Shown piece by piece: positions 8,156-16,895 of a stretch of DNA of 64,000 nucleotides. Each line of letters starts with the position of its first letter. Within the stretch, counting starts at the first letter, position 1. Below the pieces are notes generated by a model. That model searched no databases, was not told the DNA's origin, and saw only the letters and a program-made list of their open reading frames with translations. The position numbers and the translations under genes are program-made. The stretch lies in assembly GCF_042932805.1 (NCBI RefSeq), contig NZ_CP170633.1, forward strand, positions 1,178,001 to 1,242,000, read 5' to 3'. The stretch comes from Ascidiaceihabitans sp029251465 (GTDB lineage Bacteria; Pseudomonadota; Alphaproteobacteria; Rhodobacterales; Rhodobacteraceae).

Positions 8156-10135
8156 ATGATTACTGAACTTGGTCACTTTGCCCTTATCCTCGCCTTTATG
8201 GTGGCAATCGTTCAATGCGTGGTACCGCTGGTCGGCGCGCACAAAGGCTGGCGGTCTTGGATGGCGTTGGGGGAACCTGCGGCCTCGGCACAATTTTTGC
8301 TGACGGCCTTCGCGTTCGGGGCCTTGATGTGGGCCTTTATTGTCTCTGATTTTTCGCTGCGAGTTGTGGTGCTGAACAGCCATTCGGCCAAACCGATGCT
8401 GTACAAAATCAGCGGAACATGGGGCAATCACGAAGGATCGATGTTGCTGTGGGTGCTGATTGTGACCCTGTTCGGGGCAACGGCGGCATGGTTCGGCGGC
8501 AATCTACCGCCCAGCCTGCGGGCCCGTGTTCTGGCCGTTCAATCCGCGATTGCCGTGGCGTTTTTTGCCTTTATCCTGTTCACATCGAACCCGTTTGCGC
8601 GCCTTGCGACGCCGCCCTTTGACGGGCAGGATTTGAACCCGTTGCTCCAAGACCCAGGTCTCGCTTTTCACCCTCCGTTTTTGTACCTCGGTTACGTGGG
8701 GCTCAGCATGGCGTTCAGCTTTGCCGTGGCCGCATTGATCGAAGGTCGCGTTGACGCGGCGTGGGGCCGTTGGGTGCGTCCATGGACGTTGGCGGCGTGG
8801 ATTTTCCTGACCATCGGCATCGCGCTTGGCTCTTGGTGGGCCTACTACGAACTTGGCTGGGGCGGTTTTTGGTTCTGGGATCCGGTGGAAAACGCATCGT
8901 TCATGCCTTGGCTTTTGGCCGCCGCATTGCTGCATTCCGCCATCGTCGTGGAAAAGCGCGAAAGCCTGAAATCATGGACAATCTTGCTGGCGATCCTAGC
9001 GTTTGGCTTTTCCTTAATCGGTACATTCATCGTACGCTCAGGCCTACTGACGTCGGTGCATGCCTTTGCAAATGACCCCGAGCGCGGCGTGTTCATTCTG
9101 ATGATCCTCGCCTTTTTCACAGGCGGTGCGCTGATCCTGTTCGCCCTGCGCGCCGGCACGATGGAGGCCAAGGGCGTGTTCGGTCTGGTCAGTCGTGAAA
9201 GCGCGATCCTGACCAACAACATCCTGCTGGCCGTCAGTTGTTTTGTGGTCTTTGTCGGCACGATGTGGCCGCTGGTCGCCGAAATGTTCTTTGATCGCAA
9301 GCTGTCGGTCGGGCCGCCGTTTTTCAACATGGCGTTCACGCCGTTCATGCTGGGCCTTGGGCTGATCTTGCCTGTGGGTGCGATGCTGCCGTGGAAACGA
9401 GCCGATCTAAAGCGCGTGATGTATCCGCTGCGCTATGCCTTTGTGCTGGCGCTGGCGATTGCCGGTCTGGTTTGGGCGATGCAAACGGGGCGCTCGGTTT
9501 TGGGTCCGATTGGCGTGTTTTTGGCGGCATGGGTCGTGATGGGTGCGGTGATCGATCTGGTTTCACGTACAGGGCGCGGCGGTGATCGCTGGCGTCGTTT
9601 GCGGCGTCTGCCACGTGCCGATTGGGGCAAGATGGTTGCGCATTCCGGCCTTGGCATCACGATGCTGGGCGTGGCTGGAATCACGTCGTGGCAATACGAA
9701 GATATCCGTGTTGCGCAGATCGCGCAGCCCTACGACGTGGGCGCGTACACATTCACGTTAAACGCTGTGCGCGAGGCCGAGGGCCCGAATTATCTGGCCA
9801 CGATTGCCGATATTACACTGGCGCGTGACGGCAAAATACTTGCACAGCTGGCCCCGGAAAAACGCATTTATCCCGTGGCGCAAATGCCCACAACCGAAGC
9901 CGCGATCCACTACAACCTCGCGCGCGACGTCTATGTTGTAATCGGAGACGAGCAGGCGCAGGGCGGTTGGGCCGTGCGGGTTTACGTCAAACCGTTGACC
10001 AACTGGATCTGGATTGGCTGCGCGCTGATGGCCTTGGGTGGCATGCTAAGCCTGTCTGACCGACGGTTCCGCGTTGCTGCGGGGGCGCGCAAATCAGCGC
10101 CAATGCCGGCCCCAAACAACGTGCCCGCCGAATGA
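8156..10135 (+). CDS. ccmF: Cytochrome c heme lyase subunit CcmF
   Basis: Large polytopic inner-membrane subunit of the holocytochrome c synthase, which attaches heme to apocytochrome CXXCH motifs. The 659-aa protein is rich in transmembrane helices and carries the tryptophan-rich WWD heme-handling motif WGGFWFWDPVEN (about residues 232-245) plus conserved histidines near it. Length is typical. Its stop overlaps the start of ccmH (ATGA, 10132-10135), so the two are translationally coupled. Confidence 0.97.
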   Translation: MITELGHFALILAFMVAIVQCVVPLVGAHKGWRSWMALGEPAASAQFLLTAFAFGALMWAFIVSDFSLRVVVLNSHSAKPMLYKISGTWGNHEGSMLLWVLIVTLFGATAAWFGGNLPPSLRARVLAVQSAIAVAFFAFILFTSNPFARLATPPFDGQDLNPLLQDPGLAFHPPFLYLGYVGLSMAFSFAVAALIEGRVDAAWGRWVRPWTLAAWIFLTIGIALGSWWAYYELGWGGFWFWDPVENASFMPWLLAAALLHSAIVVEKRESLKSWTILLAILAFGFSLIGTFIVRSGLLTSVHAFANDPERGVFILMILAFFTGGALILFALRAGTMEAKGVFGLVSRESAILTNNILLAVSCFVVFVGTMWPLVAEMFFDRKLSVGPPFFNMAFTPFMLGLGLILPVGAMLPWKRADLKRVMYPLRYAFVLALAIAGLVWAMQTGRSVLGPIGVFLAAWVVMGAVIDLVSRTGRGGDRWRRLRRLPRADWGKMVAHSGLGITMLGVAGITSWQYEDIRVAQIAQPYDVGAYTFTLNAVREAEGPNYLATIADITLARDGKILAQLAPEKRIYPVAQMPTTEAAIHYNLARDVYVVIGDEQAQGGWAVRVYVKPLTNWIWIGCALMALGGMLSLSDRRFRVAAGARKSAPMPAPNNVPAE

Positions 10136-10584
10136 AACGCTTGGTCTTCATACTGATGCTGTTGGCAGCACCGCTGATGGCGGTGGAACCAGACGAAATT
10201 CTGGATGATCCGGTTTTGGAAACCCGCGCACGCGAGATTTCCAAAGGCTTGCGGTGTCTGGTTTGTCAAAACGAAAGCATCGATGAAAGCCACGCGTCGC
10301 TGGCGCGTGACTTGCGCATCTTGGTGCGTGAACGTCTGGTGGCAGGCGACAGCGACACCCAAACTGTTGATTTTATTGTCGAACGCTACGGCGAATACGT
10401 GCTGTTGCAGCCGCGCGTCACCGGGGCCAATTGGTTGCTGTGGGGGGCAGGGCCATTGATGTTGCTGATCGCGGGGGCCACCGGACTGGTCTATATCCGA
10501 GGGCGCGCCCGCGCAGTCACCCCCCAAGACGACCGGCTTAGCGACGATGAAGCCGCCCGTTTGGCGAAGATATTAGAAGAATGA
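10132..10584 (+). CDS. ccmH: Cytochrome c-type biogenesis protein CcmH (CcmL-like)
   Basis: Thiol-redox protein that reduces the apocytochrome c heme-binding cysteines before ligation. The 150-aa product has a cleavable signal (about residues 1-17), the redox pair C42/C45 in LRCLVCQN, the following NESIDES and RDLR segments, and a C-terminal transmembrane helix (about 101-123). It is the short form without the TPR half. Start overlaps ccmF by 4 bp. Confidence 0.95.
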   Translation: MKRLVFILMLLAAPLMAVEPDEILDDPVLETRAREISKGLRCLVCQNESIDESHASLARDLRILVRERLVAGDSDTQTVDFIVERYGEYVLLQPRVTGANWLLWGAGPLMLLIAGATGLVYIRGRARAVTPQDDRLSDDEAARLAKILEE

Positions 10585-10660
10585 CGCGCGGTTTCGCTTT
10601 TCTGAACTGATTGGTTTGATATTGAGGGGGCAACACGCCCTTGAATAGAAAGCCGCGCTC

Positions 10661-11434
10661 ATGGATTATCAAACGCTTACCCTGAACATCGCTGATGGTG
10701 TCGCCACAATCATGCTGGACCGTCCGGATGTGATGAACGCGATGAACACGCAAATGCGCGCCGAAATTCAGCATGCGATGACCGTGTCTGGCAAAAAGGC
10801 GCGCTGCGTTGTGCTGACGGGGTCAGGGCGGGCGTTCTGCTCGGGTCAGGATTTGGGTGACCGATCGGGGGGCGACGGTGATCCGGAACAATCATTGCGC
10901 GACGAATACGAACCGATGTTGCGCGCGATCTTTGATTGCCCTGTCCCGACAATTGCGGCGGTAAACGGTGCGGCGGCGGGGGCGGGGGCCAACCTTGCGC
11001 TGGCATTTGACGTCGTGATCGCATCCGAAAGCGCATATTTCATGCAAGCCTTCACCCGCATCGGCCTGATCCCGGACGCAGGTGGTACCTACACGATGCC
11101 GCGCACGATGGGCATGGCCAAGGCAATGGGCGCGTCCCTGTTTGCCGACAAAATCACCGCACGGCAGGCCGACAACTGGGGCATGATCTGGGAGGCCGTC
11201 GACGACGGTGTCTTTGTCGATCATTGGAAAGCCCGCGCAGCCTATTTGGCGAATGGGCCAACGGCGGCCTATGCCTCTGCCAAAATCGCAATTCGCGGCA
11301 CGTGGGACAATACGCGTGACGAACAACTGGCGCTTGAAGCAAAAGAGCAGGGCAATTGTGGTCGCACCCGTGATTTCAAAGAAGGCGTTTTGGCGTTTAT
11401 GGAAAAACGCAAAGCCGGTTTTGAGGGCCGCTAA
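10661..11434 (+). CDS. Enoyl-CoA hydratase/isomerase family protein (PaaG-like)
   Basis: Crotonase-fold enzyme acting on an acyl-CoA. The 257-aa protein has the oxyanion-hole segments (GRAFCSGQDLGD, then NGAAAGAGANLALAFD) and the AFTRIGLIPDAGG block; an aspartate in the IPDAGG loop is found in the 2-(1,2-epoxy-1,2-dihydrophenyl)acetyl-CoA isomerase (PaaG) branch. No other phenylacetate genes are in the window, so the exact substrate is open. Its stop codon overlaps the stop of the convergent small gene at 11431. Confidence 0.88.
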   Translation: MDYQTLTLNIADGVATIMLDRPDVMNAMNTQMRAEIQHAMTVSGKKARCVVLTGSGRAFCSGQDLGDRSGGDGDPEQSLRDEYEPMLRAIFDCPVPTIAAVNGAAAGAGANLALAFDVVIASESAYFMQAFTRIGLIPDAGGTYTMPRTMGMAKAMGASLFADKITARQADNWGMIWEAVDDGVFVDHWKARAAYLANGPTAAYASAKIAIRGTWDNTRDEQLALEAKEQGNCGRTRDFKEGVLAFMEKRKAGFEGR

Positions 11435-11736
11435 ACCCGCTGAACAGCGTGGCGCGCAATAAGAACGACGTCGTTTGCGTCCGGAACATGTTCTGCGTCA
11501 CGTGACAACACCGCCAATGGGGCCCCATCCGCGCGCAGCGTAAAAATTGACGGATGGCTGTTTGCGTCAATCGTGACGACTGGCGGAGCATTTCGAGCGT
11601 TATAAATCACGACGATCTGGTCCGTGTCTTCTTCGGGATCTGACACAAATGCGACTTCGGTTTCGGTCATGGGCGCGCGCAACAAGGCATCCCATTGCTT
11701 GTCCAATCCATCGTTGTAGCGATCTGAGGTGGTCAT
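11431..11736 (-). CDS. Hypothetical protein, 101 aa
   Basis: I do not recognise this family. The product is soluble and acidic, with no signal or membrane segment, starting MTTSDRYNDGLDKQWDALL and containing a beta-rich middle (AFVSDPEEDTDQIVVIYN). The start is supported by AGGGG upstream of the ATG. It converges on the enoyl-CoA hydratase, the two stop codons overlapping, and is 83 bp downstream of the RTX-repeat gene on the same strand. Codon use resembles neighbours, so it is probably a real resident gene. Confidence 0.6.
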   Translation of the reverse strand: MTTSDRYNDGLDKQWDALLRAPMTETEVAFVSDPEEDTDQIVVIYNARNAPPVVTIDANSHPSIFTLRADGAPLAVLSRDAEHVPDANDVVLIARHAVQRV

Positions 11737-11819
11737 ATTGTCATGCCCCTTCTTTTATTTCTAGCGCGTGTTGGTCGGGAATGCCCCGGTTCGTCTCGTG
11801 TTTGTCGCAAATTCCGACC

Positions 11820-12764
11820 CTAGCGGTTCGGGTCAAGATCGCTGATTAGCGGCGCGGGAATAATCGTGATCGCCGCTGCGGTCAATGTGTTGCCAGCGCC
11901 CGTAACCCGTGCCACGATTTCACCGTCTGCAGACACAATCGCATCTTCACCATCGGCGACGACTGTAATGTCCGGCGTCGCATCGTCGTTGGTCATCAGA
12001 ACCAAAGCATCGTCATCGGCCAGATCCGTGATCAAGGCAGGGCCGCCCGTTTGGGTTTCGGCATCCACTTGATCCAGAAGCACCGCAAAAGTATCGGCCC
12101 CTTCGCCGCCTGAACCGGTGTCGTCAGCGCCTAAAATCAGCAGATCGTCACCCTCACCACCGCTTAGGGTGTCGGCCGTGTTGTCATCGTTAAACACCGC
12201 CTGGCTGTCCGCTGTGGTGTTCAAAACATCGGCCAATTCAGCACCATCGCGCAGGGCGATCAGATCGGTCAGGTTCAAGGGCGTGCCCGCCACTGTGCCG
12301 CCAAACAGCGCATCATCGCCGGTGCCACCAGACAAGTCATCGGACCCTTCGCCGCCAATCACCAGATCGGTGTCCGCGCCGCCGTCTAGCGTGTCGTTGC
12401 CCGCGTCACCTTCGACCCAGTCTTCGCCCGCGTCGCCGTCAATCGCATCGTCGCCAGTGCCCCCCAGCAGCAAATCATTGCCTTCACCACCGCTGACCAC
12501 ATCGTTGTCTTGCTCGGCCACAATCACGTCGTCACCCGCACCGCCCTCGATCGTGTCGTTGCCAGAGCCGCCTTGGATGTTGTCGTTGCCATCAAGGCCC
12601 GCGATCAAATCGCTGCCGCTTTTGCCATCGATGTCATTGGCCTGATCGTTGCCCGTCAGGGTCTGATTGTTATCGGTACGATCATTGTCATCGTCGTCCA
12701 CCAACTCGTAAACACCATAGCCCAGCAACAGCCCGGGGATCGCAAAAAGTAAAAACTGTATCAA
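11820..12764 (-). CDS. Membrane-anchored RTX-repeat (hemolysin-type calcium-binding) protein 1
   Basis: The 314-aa product starts with a hydrophobic segment (about residues 2-20, MIQFLLFAIPGLLLGYGVY) followed directly by an aspartate-rich stretch, then glycine/aspartate nonapeptides of the GGxGxDxxx type (about residues 37-155) that should fold into a calcium-binding beta-roll, and an acidic beta-rich C-terminal region. The start is a TTG at 12764 with GGGGA 7 nt upstream; no early ATG exists. Classical RTX exoproteins have a C-terminal type I secretion signal and no N-terminal anchor, so the topology here is unusual. Closely related in plan to the gene at 12931. No transporter genes are nearby. 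Confidence 0.78.
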   Translation of the reverse strand: MIQFLLFAIPGLLLGYGVYELVDDDDNDRTDNNQTLTGNDQANDIDGKSGSDLIAGLDGNDNIQGGSGNDTIEGGAGDDVIVAEQDNDVVSGGEGNDLLLGGTGDDAIDGDAGEDWVEGDAGNDTLDGGADTDLVIGGEGSDDLSGGTGDDALFGGTVAGTPLNLTDLIALRDGAELADVLNTTADSQAVFNDDNTADTLSGGEGDDLLILGADDTGSGGEGADTFAVLLDQVDAETQTGGPALITDLADDDALVLMTNDDATPDITVVADGEDAIVSADGEIVARVTGAGNTLTAAAITIIPAPLISDLDPNR

Positions 12765-12930
12765 TCGTCAATCCCCACACATTCGTCTTGAATTGAGGCT
12801 AAAGCGCGACCTTGGGTCAGGTCAAGAAAACCACGATCACTGTTTGAAAGAGCGAAACAATCACCTTGATATTTCCCTTTTTAGGCGAAGATCCTGATCG
12901 GTCCATCGCCCTTCAGTTGTCAGTACACGC

Positions 12931-13746
12931 CTAAGTGGGGCGTTGCGTCAGTACGATATCTGTGGCGCTTAATGTGCTGACATCCACACCCAGAAGAACC
13001 ATGGCAACCTGGTCATCGATTCGCACTTCGGCGGCACCGTCATCGGTTTCACCAAAGGTCACTACAGGTGTTTCAGCGTCAGCCGCGTACGAGTAAACCA
13101 GCACATCGGTGCCACGTTCAAAATCGGTTATGACGGCCTCGTCGCCGGGTTCCATCCAGTCGCCTGCGGTCAAGGTGTCGGCCCCTTCGCCGCCGGACAC
13201 AACGTCGTTGCTGCCGAACAAAATCAAGTCGTCACCAAAACCACCAAACACGGTGTCGGCTTCGTCTTCGTCTGAATCGAAGGTGAAATTCACCTCAACT
13301 TCGTCAGTGCTCACTGCGCCCTCGAGTGACGCAATAAAGGCCGCTTCGTCGAGCAAATCGGCGCTGAGGATCACGTCGTCTCCTGCGTCGCCGCGCAGGG
13401 TGTCTTCGCCTTCGCCGCCAGTTAGCAGGTCGTCGTCTGCGCCACCGCGCACAAAGTCGTCGTCGTCTTGTCCAAGCACAATGTCAGTGCCCGCGCCGCC
13501 AAACAATTCGTCATCGCCCGCCGCACCGGTGATCAGATCGTCGCCGCCGTTGCCAAAGACACGGTCTTCGCCTGCGCCACCTTCCAGAATATCGGTGCCC
13601 TCTGTGGATGGGTCGACAGGCGGGTTTGTTGTGCTGTCATCGGTTTCATCTTCGGATTTGGCCGCGACCGGATCGTCGTCATCTTCAAATACCAAGGTGT
13701 AAACAAGGCCCCAGCCCAACAAACTTAATAATGCAATACCGACCAT
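12931..13746 (-). CDS. Membrane-anchored RTX-repeat protein 2 (paralog)
   Basis: The 271-aa product has the same plan as its downstream neighbour: a short N-terminal transmembrane segment (about residues 2-19), an immediate acidic run, a Ser/Thr/Pro-rich spacer, GGxGxD repeats (about residues 52-125), then a C-terminal region ending with a TLSATDIVLTQ-like strand that resembles TLTAAAITIIP in the paralog. It has AAAAGGGAT before its ATG. The 166-bp gap between the two holds no gene. A calcium-binding surface or periplasmic role is an inference. Confidence 0.78.
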   Translation of the reverse strand: MVGIALLSLLGWGLVYTLVFEDDDDPVAAKSEDETDDSTTNPPVDPSTEGTDILEGGAGEDRVFGNGGDDLITGAAGDDELFGGAGTDIVLGQDDDDFVRGGADDDLLTGGEGEDTLRGDAGDDVILSADLLDEAAFIASLEGAVSTDEVEVNFTFDSDEDEADTVFGGFGDDLILFGSNDVVSGGEGADTLTAGDWMEPGDEAVITDFERGTDVLVYSYAADAETPVVTFGETDDGAAEVRIDDQVAMVLLGVDVSTLSATDIVLTQRPT

Positions 13747-13868
13747 CGGAAGATCCCTTTTAACTTACAAATTTACCATTCGTTAACGTTTTGAATTTGA
13801 GTTTTCAAATTTTGGGCGTTCACTGTTTCAGGCCGGGAAACAGAAAGGCAAAGTCCAAAGGATAACAG

Positions 13869-13903
13869 CAAAAAACCGCCCCAACATGATGTTGGAGCGG
13901 TTT
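13869..13903 (-). terminator. Rho-independent terminator of gltA
   Basis: On the minus strand, about 40 bp after the gltA stop, AAACCGCTCCAACAT and ATGTTGGGGCGGTTT pair as a 15-bp stem with one internal G.U or mismatch position and a single-base to short loop, ending in a run of T. It clearly separates gltA from the RTX-repeat genes. Confidence 0.88.
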
Positions 13904-13944
13904 GATTTTTGCGTTTGATTCGAGCCGTGTGGCCCGAAACAAAG

Positions 13945-15240
13945 TTAACGGTTTTCGATATCCACGTAGTTGCGGCTGGTTTCGCCCAGATACAACTGGC
14001 GCGGACGTCCGATCTTGTTTTGTGGGTCTGCGATCATCTCTTTCCACTGCGAAATCCAACCGACTGTGCGGCTGACCGCAAAGATAGGGGTGAACATCGA
14101 TGTCGGGAAACCCATCGCCTCGAGGATGATGCCGGAATAGAAATCAACGTTCGGGAACAGTTTCTTTTCCGCAAAATATGGATCAGCCAAAGCCGCCGCT
14201 TCGAGTTCTTTGGCCACTTGCAGGATCGGATTGTTTTCGACGCCCATCAGTTCCAGAACTTCGTCGGCGCTTTCTTTCATCACGGTCGCGCGTGGGTCAA
14301 AGTTTTTGTAAACACGGTGACCAAAGCCCATCAGGCGGAACGGATCGTTCTTGTCCTTGGCGCGGGCGATGAATTCAGGAATGCGATCGGGCGTGCCGAT
14401 TTCTTTCAGCATTTCCAAGCAGGCTTGGTTTGCACCACCGTGGGCAGGGCCCCAAAGACAGGCGATACCGGCAGCGATACACGCAAACGGGTTCGCACCC
14501 GAGGACGACGCCAAACGCACGGTCGATGTTGACGCGTTCTGTTCGTGATCGGCGTGCAGCGTGAAAATCCGGTCCATGGCGCGGGCCAAAATCGGGTTCA
14601 CTTCGTAATCTTCGGCCGGCACAGCAAAGCACATGCGCAAGAAGTTCGATGCGTAATCCAGATCATTGCGCGGATACACAAACGGCTGACCGATTGTATA
14701 TTTGTACGCCATTGCCGCAATTGTCGGCATTTTCGCAATCATCCGGATCGAGGCGACTTCGCGTTGCCAAGGGTCGGAAATATCGGTGGAATCATGGTAA
14801 AAGGCAGACATCGCCCCAACCACACCGTTCATGATCGCCATTGGATGGGCATCGCGGCGGAAACCACGGAACAAATACATCATCTGTTCGTGGATCATCG
14901 TGTGATTTGTCACGCGCGATTCGAAATCTTCGAGTTCTGCCGGGGAGGGCAATTCGCCGTACAACAGCAAATAGCAGACCTCTAGGTAGTGCGAATTCGC
15001 CGCCAGTTGGTCGATCGGATAGCCGCGGTGCAGCAGTTCGCCTTTGTCGCCGTCGATGAACGTAATTGTGCTGTCACAGCTGGCAGTCGATGTGAAACCC
15101 GGATCGTACGTGAATACGCCTGCTTGGGAATAAAGCTTGCGGATATCAAGGACATCAGGGCCTGCTGTGGGCGAAAATATTGGCAAATCATACTCTTGGC
15201 CATCAATGCTCAGCGTTGCGGATTTTTGCGTCTCGGACAT
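13945..15240 (-). CDS. gltA: Citrate synthase
   Basis: Condenses acetyl-CoA and oxaloacetate to citrate, entry of the TCA cycle. The 431-aa product is the hexameric type-II length and contains the conserved HDHEQNASTSTVR-type segment around a catalytic His, GAxxACxxGPAHGGAN-like block, and FGHRVYKNFDPRA with a second catalytic His. An upstream in-frame ATG (15324) would add 28 residues, but the ATG at 15240 (MSETQKSATL) has GGAAGGGA at good spacing and is preferred. Followed by a strong terminator. Confidence 0.97.
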   Translation of the reverse strand: MSETQKSATLSIDGQEYDLPIFSPTAGPDVLDIRKLYSQAGVFTYDPGFTSTASCDSTITFIDGDKGELLHRGYPIDQLAANSHYLEVCYLLLYGELPSPAELEDFESRVTNHTMIHEQMMYLFRGFRRDAHPMAIMNGVVGAMSAFYHDSTDISDPWQREVASIRMIAKMPTIAAMAYKYTIGQPFVYPRNDLDYASNFLRMCFAVPAEDYEVNPILARAMDRIFTLHADHEQNASTSTVRLASSSGANPFACIAAGIACLWGPAHGGANQACLEMLKEIGTPDRIPEFIARAKDKNDPFRLMGFGHRVYKNFDPRATVMKESADEVLELMGVENNPILQVAKELEAAALADPYFAEKKLFPNVDFYSGIILEAMGFPTSMFTPIFAVSRTVGWISQWKEMIADPQNKIGRPRQLYLGETSRNYVDIENR

Positions 15241-15394
15241 GTCATCCCTTCCTATGTCGGCCGCAGGATTCTCCTGCTGGCGTGTGGCCCTGCGCGCCAA
15301 ATTGATGCGCGCAAACGGGTCCATTCTTGAGGGGCCAAATCAGCCCCATGTGCTTCGTTATCGTGGCGTGCCTTACCAACCGGTTAAAACTGTA

Positions 15395-16789
15395 TCAGGT
15401 CGCCGCGTCATTGATGCGGGCCAGCGTTTCATCACGCCCCAAAACCAGCATCATGTCAAAAACCGAAGGCGTTGCTGCGCGTCCTGCAAGGGCGGCCCGC
15501 AATGGACCAGCCAGCTTGCCAAACTTGGTATTTTTACCTTCGGCGAAATCGTTCAGGACAGCCTCAAGACTGTCTCGGACCCAGCTAACAGTTTGCAAGT
15601 GCGGCGTCAATTCACTCAGTATACCACGGGATACCGTATCAAGGTGTTTGGCGGCTTTTTCCTCGGGCAGGATCGGGCGCGAAGCTAGAATAAATTCGGC
15701 TTTATCAAGGAGTTCAGGAAAGGTTTTCGCCCGTTCTTTCAAAATCGGCAGCGCTGCCAAAATGCCGGTCTCTTGTGATTTTGTGAACGCAGGTTGATCA
15801 GAAGCGGCAAGAAAGGCGATGATTTCGCGCTGCAACGCAGCATCATCCGCCACAGCAATGTGCTGCCCGCAGATGTTTTCCAGCTTTTTGAAATCCAGAC
15901 GGGCCGGGCTTTTGCCAATGCCGGTCAGATCAAACCACTCTAGCGCTTGGGCGTCGGTGAAAAACTCGTCGTCGCCATGGCTCCAGCCCAGTCGCGTCAG
16001 GTAGTTGCGCATACCAGCGGCGGGGTAGCCCAACGCCTGATATTCCTGCGCACCGGTTGCGCCATGCCGCTTCGACAGTTTCTTGCCATCGGGGCCGTGG
16101 ATCAGCGGAATATGCGCCCAAACCGGCACGTCCCACCCCATCGCATTGTAAATCGTCATCTGGCGCGCGGCATTGTTCAGGTGGTCGTCACCGCGGATCA
16201 CGTGGGTCACGCCCATGTCGTGATCGTCCACAACCACCGCCAGCATGTACACCGGCGTCCCGTCAGAGCGCAGCAGCACCATGTCATCCAGCTGGTCGTT
16301 GCGAATGGTCACGTCGCCCTGAACAGAATCGCGGATCACTGTCACACCGTCGCGCGGCGCTTTGATCCGCACAACAAAAGGCGCATCAGGGTGATCCGTT
16401 ACATCGCGCCAAGGGCTGCGAAATAGCGTCGAGGTGCCGGCGTCCTTTGCAGCATCGCGAAAGGCCTGGATCTCGTCTTGGGTCGAGAAACATTTGTATG
16501 CTTTGCCCTGCGCAAGCAGATCGCGGGCGACCTCTGCGTGACGCGCGGCGCCGTCAAACTGGCTGATCACATCGCCATCAAAATCCAACCCCAACCACGC
16601 CATGCCTTGCAAAATTGCTGCCGTTGCCTCGGGGGTTGACCGCTCGCGGTCCGTGTCCTCGATCCGCAGCAGAAATTTACCACCACGACCACGGGCAAAC
16701 AGCCAGTTGAACAAGGCCGTGCGCGCCCCGCCAATGTGCAAAAAACCCGTAGGGGACGGGGCAAAACGCGTGACAACAGCTTGGGACAT
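15395..16789 (-). CDS. gltX: Glutamyl-tRNA synthetase
   Basis: Charges tRNA-Glu with glutamate. From the ATG at 16789 the 464-aa protein begins MSQAVVTRFAPSPTG, has the HIGH motif as HIGG (residues 18-21) and the KMSKS equivalent as KLSKRHG; the C-terminal anticodon-binding part is present. The start is ambiguous: an ATG at 16798 (MPLMSQ) has AAAGG only 3 nt away, whereas the ATG at 16789 has it 12 nt away. Divergent from comEC across a 106-bp gap. A second synthetase copy is common in alphaproteobacteria; only this one is in the window. Confidence 0.95.
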   Translation of the reverse strand: MSQAVVTRFAPSPTGFLHIGGARTALFNWLFARGRGGKFLLRIEDTDRERSTPEATAAILQGMAWLGLDFDGDVISQFDGAARHAEVARDLLAQGKAYKCFSTQDEIQAFRDAAKDAGTSTLFRSPWRDVTDHPDAPFVVRIKAPRDGVTVIRDSVQGDVTIRNDQLDDMVLLRSDGTPVYMLAVVVDDHDMGVTHVIRGDDHLNNAARQMTIYNAMGWDVPVWAHIPLIHGPDGKKLSKRHGATGAQEYQALGYPAAGMRNYLTRLGWSHGDDEFFTDAQALEWFDLTGIGKSPARLDFKKLENICGQHIAVADDAALQREIIAFLAASDQPAFTKSQETGILAALPILKERAKTFPELLDKAEFILASRPILPEEKAAKHLDTVSRGILSELTPHLQTVSWVRDSLEAVLNDFAEGKNTKFGKLAGPLRAALAGRAATPSVFDMMLVLGRDETLARINDAAT

Positions 16790-16895
16790 GAGGGGCATTA
16801 ACCTTTCAGTAACCATCAAAGAGATAGCATTGGCCACTATCTACCGAGCGGCGCGGGCGGGGGCAAGCAGGCGGCGAAGGTGAAAAGGCGCAACA

